A stretch of 64,000 nt of DNA from Archangium lansingense (GCF_026626635.1 NZ_JAPNKA010000001.1:1178001-1242000); one strand, 5' to 3'. Shown: positions 33,115 through 42,750, counted from the first letter of the stretch. Made by a program: numbers and translations. The notes: a model not told the origin generated them from the sequence alone.

Positions 33115-33302
33115 GCGAGGCATCACGGAGAGGCAGCACCTCCCTCGAACGATGCCTGGATCTGTGAAGGCAGCAGCGCGGTGCCTCCATACACCGTGCT
33201 CTTGCGCGAGCCATCCGGAGCCCCCCGGAAGGCTTGCCTTGCGCATGTTACCTCTCAGCTTGAGTCTGGACTACCCACCTGTCAAGTCACCTGCACCCTA
33301 CG

Positions 33303-34055
33303 TCAGGGGTTGAGGGCTTGCGGCGGACGCGGGGCGCTGTAGCCGGGCATGTAGCACTTGCCCTCGTGCTCGAAGGCGTCATCTCCACAAGGCGGACGTG
33401 ATGCGATTTCAACCCAGCATCCACCGCGGATGACGACCTCGTGTTTCGACTTACAGGGCGGGCGGTTCTGCCCCTTGAACGGTCCCTGGGGCATGGGAAG
33501 GGCAATGGCTTGCACCGCGTCGGTGAGGAGCTGGACGGGCGGCATCTGTTTGTCCACGGCCAGCGCTGGTGGCGCGGTGGGGCTAATGGGCTCTGGCGTG
33601 GAGCTCGGCCCCGGAGTCACCCCGAGCGCCAGCAGTGCGGCCATCGCCACGGTTCCCACGAAGGAGCGGTGCCCTGTCTCCGGAGGGGGTGGGGGCTTCT
33701 GGGCGCCAGCTGCGAGGTGGGCCTGGGCCTCTGGCCGTTCCTCGATGCGCACCAGGGCCGTGGCCCATCGGTCGAGCATCCATGCGAGCTGTTGCGGTTG
33801 TCCGTCCACGGGCGCGCGCTCCACCTCCAGCGCGAGGTAGGGCGGCGCCACGTGAGAGGTGAGGCGCACCTCCCAATCCTCTTGGGGCCGCAGCTCTCCT
33901 TTCGGTCCGGGCATGAGCACCAGGGCCGCGTTGCCCGTCTTGTCGTTGCGAACCTCGTAGAGCCGGCCCACTCCTCCGCCGATGCCGCGGTAGCGTTTGA
34001 GCACGTGGTACGGCGCCGGTGGTACTTCGCTTCGGGGGATGTCTTCCTTGTCCAT
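33303..34055 (-). CDS. Kinase-tail-like protein, single membrane segment
   Basis: A 250-residue protein. Residues 15-110 (YHVLKRYRGIGGGVGRLYEV ... LDRWATALVRIEE) resemble a reduced kinase-associated domain. A short hydrophobic segment at ~130-145 (FVGTVAMAALLALGVTP) follows a Pro-rich stretch. The last ~50 residues contain six Cys in PPCKSKHEVVIRGGCWVEIA, RPPCGDDAFEHEGKCYMP, a module I associate with the C-termini of myxobacterial Ser/Thr protein kinases. No kinase catalytic motifs are present. It may be an extracytoplasmic sensor or a degenerate relative. Confidence 0.5.
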   Translation of the reverse strand: MDKEDIPRSEVPPAPYHVLKRYRGIGGGVGRLYEVRNDKTGNAALVLMPGPKGELRPQEDWEVRLTSHVAPPYLALEVERAPVDGQPQQLAWMLDRWATALVRIEERPEAQAHLAAGAQKPPPPPETGHRSFVGTVAMAALLALGVTPGPSSTPEPISPTAPPALAVDKQMPPVQLLTDAVQAIALPMPQGPFKGQNRPPCKSKHEVVIRGGCWVEIASRPPCGDDAFEHEGKCYMPGYSAPRPPQALNP

Positions 34056-34205
34056 GGTGTGTCCTCCCGGAGCTGACTCCTAACACACCGGGCTGACCAA
34101 TCGAGTCGGGTAGAAGTGGCGGGAGCCCTCAAGGCACAATGGGGGAAGATGGGCCGTCGAGCTGAGCTGAACCCGACCTCTCATGTAGGGGAGGGGAACG
34201 GAACC

Positions 34206-34367
34206 ATGCGACGCAGACCTGCTCGCCCGGGCGCGCCGCACTCCCTCGGGTGGCTGGCTCGTCCAACTCACCCCACGCTCCTCGAACTCGACGATCCCGT
34301 GCACCTCGCCGCGCTCCAGAACGCCTACGAACGCTTCTCGGAGATCGCTGGACGCACCTCTCCCTGA
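34206..34367 (+). CDS. Possible small protein, 53 aa
   Basis: Opens at an ATG preceded by GGGGAGGGG and reads MRRRPARPGAPHSLGWLARP, then ELDDPVHLAALQNAYERFSE. It lies in the 520-base gap before pomY. Ribosome site and amphipathic helix favour a real gene; no homology is recognised. The rest of that gap should hold the pomY promoter, but I could not pick it out. Confidence 0.35.
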   Translation: MRRRPARPGAPHSLGWLARPTHPTLLELDDPVHLAALQNAYERFSEIAGRTSP

Positions 34368-34578
34368 TCGCGCGGAGGCCCGAAAAATCGGCCCCAGCGC
34401 GATTGTCAACTCCCGAGGTGGGCCAGGACGGAAAAGTCCCAACCATTTCAGGGGTTTACCTCTCATGAGGGTCTGACATATGGTGACGCGCTCCCGGGGG
34501 TTCCCGGGTACCGGAGTCCCCGCGTTCCCAGGTGCGGAGGGCTTCTGGCGTGCCCCGGTAGGGAGGGCTGTTCAGGCT

Positions 34579-36312
34579 GTGAGCGACGAGCGTCCGGACG
34601 CGCTGCTCAAGAGCGCACTCGAAAAGATCGTTTACTTCGAGGCCCGTGCCGAGCAGCTCAGCCATGAGCTGACGTCCACGCGCGAGGAGCTAGAGCACCT
34701 CAAGCGTGAGCTGGTCTTGTCGGAGGATCGCGAGCTGGCGCTGCGCCGGGAGGTGGCGGGGCTGGAAGTGCGAGTCGGCCGCATGGCCTCCGAGCGCGAC
34801 GAGCTCTCCCGCCTCAACCAGGCCCTGCGCACCGAGCGCAGCCAGCTGCTCGGTAAGCTGTTGGAGGTCAGCCGCATCCGCGCCTCGGACGCGCGCGAGG
34901 AGGAGGACAACGACGGCCTGGGCATCGACCTGGCTTCGTTCATCTCCCAGCTCCGCAGCGAGGCGCTCGCGCGTCCAGCGGAGGTCGCGGCCGTGCCCGC
35001 GCAGCCTGTCCCCGCCTACCCCTGGCCCCAGTCCGAGCCGCAGCGTTCCCAGGCGGTGGAGGTCGCTCCCGCCCCTGCGCTCGCGGTGGTGGCGGCGTCC
35101 GCGGCGAATGTCTCCCCGGTGATGCAGCACGCGCAGCGCCTCTTCCTGGAGGGGCGGCTGGCGGTGAGCCCTGGGCAGATGGCGGAGCTGTCCGGTGGCG
35201 GCGACGAGACGCTCTTCGGCTTCTCCGTGCGCGAGCTGTCGGCACCGGATGCGACCTCGCGCGTGCGCGCCGCCGAGCGCCTCAAGGCCCTGGGTCAGCC
35301 GGCCGCCGCGCCCGCACTGGCCACCGCGCTGCACGGTGAGAAGGACCCCACCGTCCAGGTGGCTCTGCTCGCCGCCTTCGCCGAGGTGGGCAAGGAGGAG
35401 GGCGTCCTCGTGGTGTCGCCCCTGCTGGCCTCCTCTGTCCCCGAGGTGCGCATCGCCTCCCTCAAGGCGCTGCTGAGCCTGTCACCCCAGGAGGCCGCGC
35501 CTCACCTCGCCCAGGCAGTGAAGGACCCCGACCGCTCCGTGCGTCGGCGGGCCTCGTTGCTGGCGCTTGGCCTCGAAGGCGAGGGCGCGCGGCGTCTGGG
35601 CGAGGAGGCCATTCACGACCCGGATGCGGAGGTGCGCAGCCTCGCCGCTTTGGCACTCGGGGCCGGCAGCGGGGAGCACGCCCGCATGCTGCTGCTGGAG
35701 GCCCTCAAGGATTCCGAGGTGCGGGTCCGCCGCTCCGCCTCACAGAGCCTCTCGCGCATCCTCGGCCAGGACGTCTCCGCGGTGGTGGACATGGACGAGG
35801 GCCGCCGGCGCCGGGAGATCCGCCGGCTCGCCGCGCTCCCCGTGCAGCCGGTGCGCGCCTCGCTCCTCCAGAAGCCGCCCGCGCGCGCCGCTGCCCCCGT
35901 GGCCGCTCCCGCCCCCGTGGCTCCGGCGGTCGTCCAGGCTTCAGTGCCCGCTGCTCCACCCGCGCCTTCTGTCCGTCCCGCGCCTGCCCCGTCGCTCGTC
36001 CACCGTGCGGCGGTACCGGCCGCGGTCTCCGCTCCAGCCCGGGGTGTGGCTCAGCAGGCCGTCCGGACCGCCGCTGCTTCTCCCGCGCAGGCCCAGCCCG
36101 TGTCGCGTCCCACCGCGCGCCAGTCGGCCTCCCCGGTGGAGGCCCTGTGCGGGCCCCTGATGTCGGAGATTCGCGTGGCCATCCGGGGCCGCTCGCTCGG
36201 TGAGCTGGCTACCGGCATCTCCGCGCCCCCCGAGCTGGCCGAGGAGGCGCTTACCCTCCTGGTGGCCAGGGGAGCGATTATTCGACGGGGTCACAAATAC
36301 TTCGCCGCTTGA
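34579..36312 (+). CDS. pomY: PomY, cell-division site positioning protein
   Basis: From the GTG at 34579, 577 residues with the PomY domain order: N-terminal coiled coil (~10-110), HEAT-like repeats (~215-395, for example DPTVQVALLAAFAEVGKEEG and DPDAEVRSLAALALGAGSGE), a Pro/Ala-rich disordered region (~420-525) and a short C-terminal domain. In M. xanthus PomX, PomY and PomZ form a cluster on the nucleoid that finds midcell and recruits FtsZ; PomY condenses on PomX scaffolds. Gene order pomY-pomZ-pomX is the known one. The 5' extension to 34480 is not supported. Confidence 0.88.
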   Translation: MSDERPDALLKSALEKIVYFEARAEQLSHELTSTREELEHLKRELVLSEDRELALRREVAGLEVRVGRMASERDELSRLNQALRTERSQLLGKLLEVSRIRASDAREEEDNDGLGIDLASFISQLRSEALARPAEVAAVPAQPVPAYPWPQSEPQRSQAVEVAPAPALAVVAASAANVSPVMQHAQRLFLEGRLAVSPGQMAELSGGGDETLFGFSVRELSAPDATSRVRAAERLKALGQPAAAPALATALHGEKDPTVQVALLAAFAEVGKEEGVLVVSPLLASSVPEVRIASLKALLSLSPQEAAPHLAQAVKDPDRSVRRRASLLALGLEGEGARRLGEEAIHDPDAEVRSLAALALGAGSGEHARMLLLEALKDSEVRVRRSASQSLSRILGQDVSAVVDMDEGRRRREIRRLAALPVQPVRASLLQKPPARAAAPVAAPAPVAPAVVQASVPAAPPAPSVRPAPAPSLVHRAAVPAAVSAPARGVAQQAVRTAAASPAQAQPVSRPTARQSASPVEALCGPLMSEIRVAIRGRSLGELATGISAPPELAEEALTLLVARGAIIRRGHKYFAA

Positions 36313-36352
36313 GGCAAGGTAGGGGCCGCCAGGTTTCGACGAAGGGTTTTCC

Positions 36353-37312
36353 ATGGATGCGCCGACGTACAGCTCCAAGCAGGTGGCCGAGATGCTCGGC
36401 CTGCCACCGAAGTCCATCGCCTCGGCGCTGAAGCAGGACAGCTATACCGGCGCCGAGGTGTGGGCTCTGCGGGCGCAGCTCAACGCGTACCCGCCGCAGC
36501 TCGGCCGCCGCAAGCAGCTCTTCCTCAACTTCAAGGGCGGCACGGGCAAGACGTCCCTGTCCACCTCCTACGCCTGGCGCCTGGCGGAGCTGGGCTACAA
36601 CGTCCTCATCGTCGACCTCGACAGCCAGGGCCACGCCACCAAGTGCCTGGGCTTCGAGGGCGAGGACTTCGACAAGACGCTGCTCAACGTCCTGGTGCGC
36701 AAGTCGCCCATGTCGGAGGTCATCCAGAAGTCCTCCCTGCCCAACCTGCACTTCGTCCCCTCCAACCTCACCATGTCCACGGTGGACCTGGCGCTGATGC
36801 CCATGGCGGGACGCGAGTTCAAGCTGCGCAATGCCCTGAAGGAAGTCGAAGCCCAGTACGACATCATCGTCTTCGACGCGCCGCCCTCCTTCGGCCTGCT
36901 CAACCTCAACGCGTTGATGGCGGCCAACGACTTGTTCGTCCCGGTGCTGGCCGACTTCCTCTCCTTCCACGGCCTCAAGCTGCTCTTCGAGACGGTGCAG
37001 AGCCTGGAGGAGGACCTCAACCACGTGCTGGACCACGTCTTCATCGTGGTCAACTCCTTCAACGCCACCTTCAAGCTGGCGAAGGAGGCGCTCGAGGCGC
37101 TCCAGACGCACTACCCGGAGTACCTGCTGCCCACCATCATCCGGCAGTGCACCAAGTTCGCCCAGGCCTCCAGCGAAGGTCGACCCGTCTTCGTAGCAGA
37201 CCCGGGCTCCAAGGGGGCCACCGATATCGAGGCCCTCATCCAGAATGTACTTCCGCGCTTGCGGGCGGGCGCGGCTCCCGGTAGCGATAGCGGTGCGCAG
37301 CAGGCCGGTTGA
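36353..37312 (+). CDS. pomZ: PomZ, ParA/MinD-type ATPase of the division positioning system
   Basis: A 319-residue ParA ATPase. A short HTH-like N-terminus precedes the deviant Walker A KGGTGKTS (Gly62, Lys66). Asp90 lies in VDLDSQGH and Lys268 in RQCTKFAQ. These are the positions used in M. xanthus PomZ studies for dimerisation (Gly62), ATP binding/hydrolysis (Lys66, Asp90) and DNA binding (Lys268). PomZ dimers bind nucleoid DNA and translocate the PomXY cluster to midcell. The gene was earlier called agmE. Start ATG is 40 bases after pomY. Confidence 0.93.
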   Translation: MDAPTYSSKQVAEMLGLPPKSIASALKQDSYTGAEVWALRAQLNAYPPQLGRRKQLFLNFKGGTGKTSLSTSYAWRLAELGYNVLIVDLDSQGHATKCLGFEGEDFDKTLLNVLVRKSPMSEVIQKSSLPNLHFVPSNLTMSTVDLALMPMAGREFKLRNALKEVEAQYDIIVFDAPPSFGLLNLNALMAANDLFVPVLADFLSFHGLKLLFETVQSLEEDLNHVLDHVFIVVNSFNATFKLAKEALEALQTHYPEYLLPTIIRQCTKFAQASSEGRPVFVADPGSKGATDIEALIQNVLPRLRAGAAPGSDSGAQQAG

Positions 37313-37348
37313 CGTATAACCCCTCCTCTCCTGCTTTCAGGCTCGCCC

Positions 37349-38398
37349 ATGAAGAAGGCCTTCGAACAGAACGTGTCCCGCGCCAAGCCGCGCCTCCGAC
37401 TGGGAGCATTCACCGGCGTCGTCGACCCCGCCGCGCCCGAGGAGGGCCAGGAGCCCGAGCAGGCCCTGGCTCAGGTTCCCGAGCCAGCTCCGGCCCCCGA
37501 GCCGGTGGCCGCTCCCGAGCCGCCCTCCGCCACCCATGACCTGTCCGCCGAGGTGCGTGCCCGAGTCGAGCGCGCCCGCGCGCCGCGCCCCACGGCCGCC
37601 GAGGTGATTGACGCCGCCCTGCGTGCCCCGGCTGTCCAGGCGCCCCTGGAGGTGGCCGACACTCATGCCGCTCCGGTAGCGCGGGTCGAGGCGCCCGAGC
37701 ACGAGGTGGAGGTGCAGACGCCGGCCTCGCCCAAGGAGGACCTGGACAACCAGGCCCGCCGCGAGCGGCTGAAGGAGCGTCTCAAGGCGGTGCGCGAGAA
37801 CCCGCGTCCCGAGCCCCTGCCGGCCAGCGTGGCCGAGGCGGGCCTGCGCGCGGTGGAGCGCATCTCGGCGCTGCAGTCCGAGCTCACCAAGGTGAAGTCG
37901 CTCAACCTCACGCTCACGCAGGAGCTGGAGGTGTCGCGGCGCCAGGCGGAGAAGGCCACCGAGGAGGCCCGCCTGCGCATGGATGAGGCGCGCCGGCTCG
38001 CCACCGACATGGAGGGCCGGGTGAAGCTGCTCGGTGACCTCGAGCGCGAGCTGGCCGCGCTGGAGGGTGAGCGCGACGAGGCCCTGCTGTCGTTGCAGGA
38101 GGCGCGTCAGGCCATGCAGGCCGCCGCCCACGAGCGCTCCACTCTCGAGTCCGCTGTTGCCGAGGCCAAGAAGGCCCTCGCGGACAGCCTCTCCGAGGAG
38201 GAGCGGCTCGCTGGCGAGCTGGAGACCGCCAAGGACGAGGCCTCCGCCCTGCGCCGTGCGGTGGACACGCTCCAGGGCGAGCGCGATGTGCTGGCCCAGC
38301 AGGTGGCCTCGCTCACCGCGGAACGCGCTGAGTTGCTCGAAGCCCGCAAGGCGCTCGAGGCCGTGCACCGCGCCCTCAGCCAGGCCGTGGTGCGCTGA
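37349..38398 (+). CDS. pomX: PomX, scaffold and ATPase activator of PomZ
   Basis: A 349-residue protein beginning MKKAFEQNVSRAKPRLRL; Lys13 and Arg15 of this N-terminal peptide are the residues known to stimulate the PomZ ATPase. Residues ~30-130 are Pro/Ala/Glu-rich and disordered; ~170-345 form a long coiled coil (for example LTLTQELEVSRRQAEKATEE). PomX polymerises into the cluster that PomZ moves. A terminator follows at 38435. Confidence 0.92.
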   Translation: MKKAFEQNVSRAKPRLRLGAFTGVVDPAAPEEGQEPEQALAQVPEPAPAPEPVAAPEPPSATHDLSAEVRARVERARAPRPTAAEVIDAALRAPAVQAPLEVADTHAAPVARVEAPEHEVEVQTPASPKEDLDNQARRERLKERLKAVRENPRPEPLPASVAEAGLRAVERISALQSELTKVKSLNLTLTQELEVSRRQAEKATEEARLRMDEARRLATDMEGRVKLLGDLERELAALEGERDEALLSLQEARQAMQAAAHERSTLESAVAEAKKALADSLSEEERLAGELETAKDEASALRRAVDTLQGERDVLAQQVASLTAERAELLEARKALEAVHRALSQAVVR

Positions 38399-38434
38399 AC
38401 CAAGGGGCGCACTGCGCTCCCATGTCGTCCTTTG

Positions 38435-38470
38435 GAAGCCCGCCGGTCCTCGCGACCCGCGGGCTTTCTT
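38435..38470 (+). terminator. Intrinsic terminator of the pomYZX operon
   Basis: GAAGCCCGC (38435-38443) pairs with GCGGGCTTTC (38459-38468), followed by TT. The stem is GC-rich with a ~15-base loop, 37 bases after the pomX stop. Nothing else is visible in 38471-38614. Confidence 0.65.
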
Positions 38471-38614
38471 GCGTCTGGGGGCATGGTGAGCAGGCGAGGG
38501 GACCGGGTCGCGTTGCCGCACACGAGGTGGAAGCGGAGCTTTATCGGCGAACCCGGGGGGGCCTGGGGGCCAGCCGGCCAACCGTGCCCTTCGAGCCGCT
38601 CAAAGGAGTGACAC

Positions 38615-39811
38615 GTGGCTTTAGACCTCTTCAAGGAGAAGGGTGTCCCGCTGGATCGCCAGAAGTTCACTTGGAAGGACCTCACGCGGCGCACCTACAG
38701 CAAGCTGGATGACGACGCCTTCACCCGCGTGCGCGTCATCCTGATGAACGGCATCGAGTCGGAAGCCCTTCGCTTCAGCCACGCCTGTGCGCGAATGAAC
38801 CGGGAGCTGCGTGAGCCTCTCGCCATCATCCGCCGCGTGGAGCAACACCAGCAGACGCTCGTCAACTGGATGAACCCACCGGACCAGTCTCCCGTGGAGA
38901 CCACCCTCGGCTTCGAGCAGGTGGCCATCGAGGTGACGGCGAGCGTGGCCCAGCACGAGCCGGACCCGTACCTGGCCCAGGCGTATCGCTTCGGCATGCT
39001 GGAGGACTTCGACCACCTGTACCGCTACGCGGCGCTGTACGACCGGTTGGAGGGCAAGGACCCCAACTACCTGGTGCAGAGCTACTCGGACATCATTCCC
39101 GGGCGGCCCACGGCCATCGAGCACCGGCACCCACTGGATGACATCCGCCGGCCCTATGACGCGCGCACCGCCGAGCCGCTCACCAAGATTCACGCCCTCA
39201 CCATCACCGCGGCCGAGCACCAGACGCACGACTACTACATGACCATCGGGCCCATGTTCACCGACCCGGTGGCGCGTCAGCTCTACGCGGAGATCGCCTC
39301 CATCGAGGAGCAGCACGTCACGCAGTACGAGTCGCTGATGGATCCGAGCGAGTCGTGGCTGGAGAAGTGGCTGATTCACGAGGCCGTCGAGGTCTACAAC
39401 TACTACAGCTGCCTGCACTACGAGACGAACCCGCGCATCAAGGAAGTGTGGCAGCGGTTCGTGGACTACGAGCTGGGACACCTGCACTACGTGATGGAGC
39501 TCTTCCAGCGGTTGGAGGGGAGGGATCCAGCCGAGGTGTTGCCCAAGGAGCTGCCGGAGCCCATTCGCTTCGACAGCCACCGCGAGTTCGTGCGCCAGGT
39601 GCTGCGCGACGAGGTGCACCTGAGCGCCAAGGGCACGGACTTCGTGCCGCGCACCGAGGAGGCCGAGCGCACGCTGCGCTACCGCGAGCAGCTCAACTCG
39701 GAGGGCTCGCCGTCGGAGACGGTGGCCGCGGGCTACCACTGGCGTCCGGGGACGGAGCTGGTGGATGAGGCCGAGCGCCTGGGCACGCAGGCCGAAGGGA
39801 GGATGCAGTAA
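38615..39811 (+). CDS. Ferritin-like di-iron domain protein, 398 aa
   Basis: A soluble, all-helical protein with several E-x2-H pairs typical of ferritin-like carboxylate bridges: ITAAEHQTHDYYM, IASIEEQHVTQYE, HEAVEVYNYYSC and YELGHLHYVMELF. No signal peptide. The stop overlaps the start of the next ferritin-like gene (TAATG), so the two are made together and may form one complex. Possible roles are iron or oxidant handling; the substrate is unknown. Confidence 0.65.
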   Translation: MALDLFKEKGVPLDRQKFTWKDLTRRTYSKLDDDAFTRVRVILMNGIESEALRFSHACARMNRELREPLAIIRRVEQHQQTLVNWMNPPDQSPVETTLGFEQVAIEVTASVAQHEPDPYLAQAYRFGMLEDFDHLYRYAALYDRLEGKDPNYLVQSYSDIIPGRPTAIEHRHPLDDIRRPYDARTAEPLTKIHALTITAAEHQTHDYYMTIGPMFTDPVARQLYAEIASIEEQHVTQYESLMDPSESWLEKWLIHEAVEVYNYYSCLHYETNPRIKEVWQRFVDYELGHLHYVMELFQRLEGRDPAEVLPKELPEPIRFDSHREFVRQVLRDEVHLSAKGTDFVPRTEEAERTLRYREQLNSEGSPSETVAAGYHWRPGTELVDEAERLGTQAEGRMQ

Positions 39812-40566
39812 TGGAGCGCAAGGCGAGCGAGATGGGGATGAACCGGACGGGCATCAAGACCTCCCTGGTGCACAGCAAGAAGGCCATCGAGGGCGCCGCC
39901 AAGGCGCCACCGAGCAGCCCCGGAGATGCCTCGGCCATCGCGAAGGTGCGCCAGGAGTTCTCGAGCGAGGCGGGCGGGCTGGGCTCGGTGCCACCTCCCA
40001 ACCTGAAGGGGATGGCGAAGGCGGCGGTGACCCTGCTGAAGGGCGGCCGGGCCACGGTCCTCATGGACAAGCTGGGCCAGCGTGCCGGCTTCGAGCGCAC
40101 CGGGGTGCGGCTGTACGAGGCGGCCCTGTCCAAGCTGGACGTGTTCGGCACGTGGGACGGCGGGCCTTCGCGGGAGCAGTTGGAGAAGATCCGCCAGGAT
40201 GAGCTGTCACACTTCGCGCTGGTCAAGCGGACCATCGAGAAGCTGGGGGGAGACCCCACGGCGCTCACGCCCGCGGCGGACCTGCAGGCCAACATGTCCG
40301 AGGGCGTGCCGAAGATGCTGGTGGACCCGCGCGTCAACCTGCTGCAGTCGTTGGACGGGCTGCTGACGGCCGAGCTCGTGGACAACGCGAGCTGGGAGCT
40401 GCTCATCGAGCTGGCGCGCGAGCTGGGGCACCAGGAGATCGCCGAGGACTTCCAGCGAGCACTGGACGTGGAGCAGGAGCACCTGGCGCTGGTGCGGGCG
40501 TGGATAGCAGCCGGGACGCGGCTGGAGGCCCGGGTCGGTGAAGAGGCCGCGGGCGCTCCGGCGTAG
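39811..40566 (+). CDS. Ferritin-like domain protein, 251 aa
   Basis: Helical protein with a basic N-terminal ~75-residue extension and a ferritin-like core: RTGVRLYEAALSKLDVFG, KIRQDELSHFALVKRTIEKL, ELLIELARELGHQEIAEDFQ and DVEQEHLALVRAWIAAG. The E-x2-H pairs suggest a di-iron site. Translationally coupled to the gene before it. Confidence 0.65.
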   Translation: MERKASEMGMNRTGIKTSLVHSKKAIEGAAKAPPSSPGDASAIAKVRQEFSSEAGGLGSVPPPNLKGMAKAAVTLLKGGRATVLMDKLGQRAGFERTGVRLYEAALSKLDVFGTWDGGPSREQLEKIRQDELSHFALVKRTIEKLGGDPTALTPAADLQANMSEGVPKMLVDPRVNLLQSLDGLLTAELVDNASWELLIELARELGHQEIAEDFQRALDVEQEHLALVRAWIAAGTRLEARVGEEAAGAPA

Positions 40567-40569
40567 TGG

Positions 40570-41151
40570 CTAGAACGAAGAGCCCGGCTCCTGGAGGAAG
40601 GCGACTTCCTCCGGAGTCGACTCCCGGCCCAGTGTGGCGTTGCGGTGAGGGAAGCGCCCGAAGCGCGCGATGATGTCGTGGTGGCGCCGGGCGTACTCCA
40701 CCACCCCGGCGCCGGAGGCCGGGCGCTGCGGGGCGAGCGCCTCGAAGAGGGACACTGCGAGGCGCTGGTCGTGGATGTCTTCGCTGTGCTCGAAGGGCAG
40801 GTAGAAGAACCACCGCCAGACAGGGGGCAGGGATACATCGAGGCCGCGGGCGAGCGCATGACGCGCCACCTCGCGAGCCAAGGCGTCGGTGGCGTAGGCT
40901 TGAGGCGATTCGCGGAAGAGGTTGCGCGGGAACTGATCCAACAGGAGCAGGAGGGCCAGGGCGCTGCGCGGCTCGTCGCGCCAGGCCTGGAGCTCACCGG
41001 CGGCAGCCTTCTCGTGGGTGGCGAGGAAGCGGCGGGAGCACTCGGCATCGAAGGCCGCATCCCGCTCGAACCAGCGTCCGCGAGGCTCCGTGTAGCCCGG
41101 CTCTCTCGGATGGCCGAACCAGAAGGTGAGGATGTCGTCCACGCTGGCCAT
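40570..41151 (-). CDS. DUF924 family protein
   Basis: The ATG at 41151 follows GAGG and gives 193 residues. The pattern ILTFWFGHPREPGYTEPRGR, W-F-E-R-D-A-A-F-D, then LALLLLLDQFPRNLFRESPQ, ATDALAREVARHAL and RWFFYLPFEHSEDI is diagnostic of DUF924, a helical family whose biochemical role is unknown. It is convergent with the ferritin-like pair (three bases between stops) and divergent from tspO. Confidence 0.85.
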   Translation of the reverse strand: MASVDDILTFWFGHPREPGYTEPRGRWFERDAAFDAECSRRFLATHEKAAAGELQAWRDEPRSALALLLLLDQFPRNLFRESPQAYATDALAREVARHALARGLDVSLPPVWRWFFYLPFEHSEDIHDQRLAVSLFEALAPQRPASGAGVVEYARRHHDIIARFGRFPHRNATLGRESTPEEVAFLQEPGSSF

Positions 41152-41260
41152 GGCTGCCTCCTGAAGGTTGTCTCTCCAGCAACCGTCGTCAGACGAGGGT
41201 GGCCGCCGGAGAGGGGAGGGCACAGCTTCCCACGAAGATGCCCCCTCGGAGGTGGTGACG

Positions 41261-41791
41261 ATGCAGGAGCAATACAATCTGGACAACCCGTCCCTCACGA
41301 ATCTGAACAACCCTTCCCTGCGGAAGGAGTCATTCGCGGCGCTGGGGACCTTCGGTGTGCTCACCCTGGGCTCGGCCCTGCTGGGAGGGGGCGTCTCGAA
41401 CAGCAGTCAGCGCTGGTACCGGCGGTTGCGCAAGCCTGGCTTCACCCCACCGTCCTGGGTCTTCGGGCCGGCGTGGACGGTGCTGTACGGGTTGATGTCC
41501 TTCTCCGCATGGCGCGTGTGGAACCGGCCGGCGGGCCCCAAGCGCTCATGGGCGCTCGCGCTGTGGGGAGTGCAGCTCGGTTTCAATGCGCTCTGGTCCC
41601 CGCTCTTCTTCGGCAAGCACCGTCCGAGGGCGGCGCTCGCGGACATTGCCGCACTGGGAGTGAGCCTCGCGGCGTACACCACGTTGGCAAGCCGGGTGGA
41701 CAGAGGAGCGGCGTGGATGATGGCGCCCTACCTGGCCTGGGTGGGGTTCGCCAGCGCGCTCAACGAGGAAATCGTCCGGCTCAACCCTTGA
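41261..41791 (+). CDS. tspO: TspO/MBR family tryptophan-rich sensory protein
   Basis: From the ATG at 41261 (GGAGGTGG site), 176 residues. A ~40-residue N-terminal extension precedes the TspO core: WYRRLRKPGFTPPSWVFGPA, WTVLYGLMSFSAWRVW, LGFNALWSPLFFG and PYLAWVGFASALNEEIVRLN. TspO binds porphyrins and responds to oxygen and stress in the outer or inner membrane. The extension is longer than usual. Alone on its transcript or just ahead of the ABC pair. Confidence 0.9.
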   Translation: MQEQYNLDNPSLTNLNNPSLRKESFAALGTFGVLTLGSALLGGGVSNSSQRWYRRLRKPGFTPPSWVFGPAWTVLYGLMSFSAWRVWNRPAGPKRSWALALWGVQLGFNALWSPLFFGKHRPRAALADIAALGVSLAAYTTLASRVDRGAAWMMAPYLAWVGFASALNEEIVRLNP

Positions 41792-41825
41792 TGACATGAT
41801 GCCCTCCTCTCTTTCGGGGGGCTTC

Positions 41826-42737
41826 ATGGAACTCCGCATCCAGAACCTGTCCAAGCGCTATCCCAACGGGACCCAGGCGCTCCAGGACGTCACGCTCACC
41901 ATCAAGCCCGGCATGTTCGGGCTGCTCGGCCCCAACGGCGCGGGCAAGTCCACGCTGATGCGTACGCTGGCCACGCTCCAGGAGGCGGACAGCGGCAGCG
42001 CCTTCCTCGGGGACATCGACGTGCTGAAGGACAAGGACGCCGTGCGCCGGGTGCTCGGCTACCTGCCCCAGGACTTCGGCCTCTATCCGAAGGTGACGGC
42101 GGAGGACCTGCTCACCCACCTGGCAACCCTCAAGGGCATCTCCAGCGCGCGCGAGCGCAAGCAGGTGGTGGACGCGCTGTTGCAGCAGACGAACCTCCAC
42201 CACGCCCGGCGCAAGCAGCTCGGCGGCTTCTCTGGAGGCATGCGCCAGCGCTTCGGCATTGCCCAGGCGCTGCTCGGCAACCCCAAGCTGCTGATTGTGG
42301 ACGAGCCCACCGCGGGCCTCGACCCCGAGGAGCGCGTGCGCTTCCACAACCTGCTGAGCGAGATTGGCCAGGACGTCATCGTCATCCTCTCCACGCACAT
42401 CGTCTCGGACGTGCGCGACCTGTGCCCGCAGATGGCCGTGCTCAACGGGGGCAGGGTACTGCTCACCGGCGCGCCCGAGGACATCATCTCCCGCCTGGAG
42501 GGCCGCATCTGGAAGAAGTTCGTGGACAAGGCGGAGCTGCCAGCGTTGCAGGCCGCGCTGCCCGTCATCTCCCATCGGCTGTTGATGGGTCGCACGCTCG
42601 TCCACGTCTACAGCGCGGGGGCTCCGGACGGCTCCTTCACCCCGGCCGTGCCGGACCTCGAGGACGCCTACTTCGCCGCCATCAAGGGACACCTCGCGCA
42701 GGAGGCGGCTCCCGTCCTCCAGGCCACCGCGGGCTGA
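41826..42737 (+). CDS. ABC transporter ATP-binding protein
   Basis: A 303-residue ATPase with Walker [17 protein letters not shown]-loop YLPQDFGLYP, signature GGFSGGMRQRFGIAQ, Walker B LLIVDEPTAGLDPEE and switch STHIVSDV. The last ~70 residues are an accessory domain as in exporter ATPases. The next gene encodes its permease, 13 bases downstream. It powers that membrane protein; substrate unknown. Confidence 0.9.
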   Translation: MELRIQNLSKRYPNGTQALQDVTLTIKPGMFGLLGPNGAGKSTLMRTLATLQEADSGSAFLGDIDVLKDKDAVRRVLGYLPQDFGLYPKVTAEDLLTHLATLKGISSARERKQVVDALLQQTNLHHARRKQLGGFSGGMRQRFGIAQALLGNPKLLIVDEPTAGLDPEERVRFHNLLSEIGQDVIVILSTHIVSDVRDLCPQMAVLNGGRVLLTGAPEDIISRLEGRIWKKFVDKAELPALQAALPVISHRLLMGRTLVHVYSAGAPDGSFTPAVPDLEDAYFAAIKGHLAQEAAPVLQATAG

Positions 42738-42750
42738 GGAGCCACCCACC

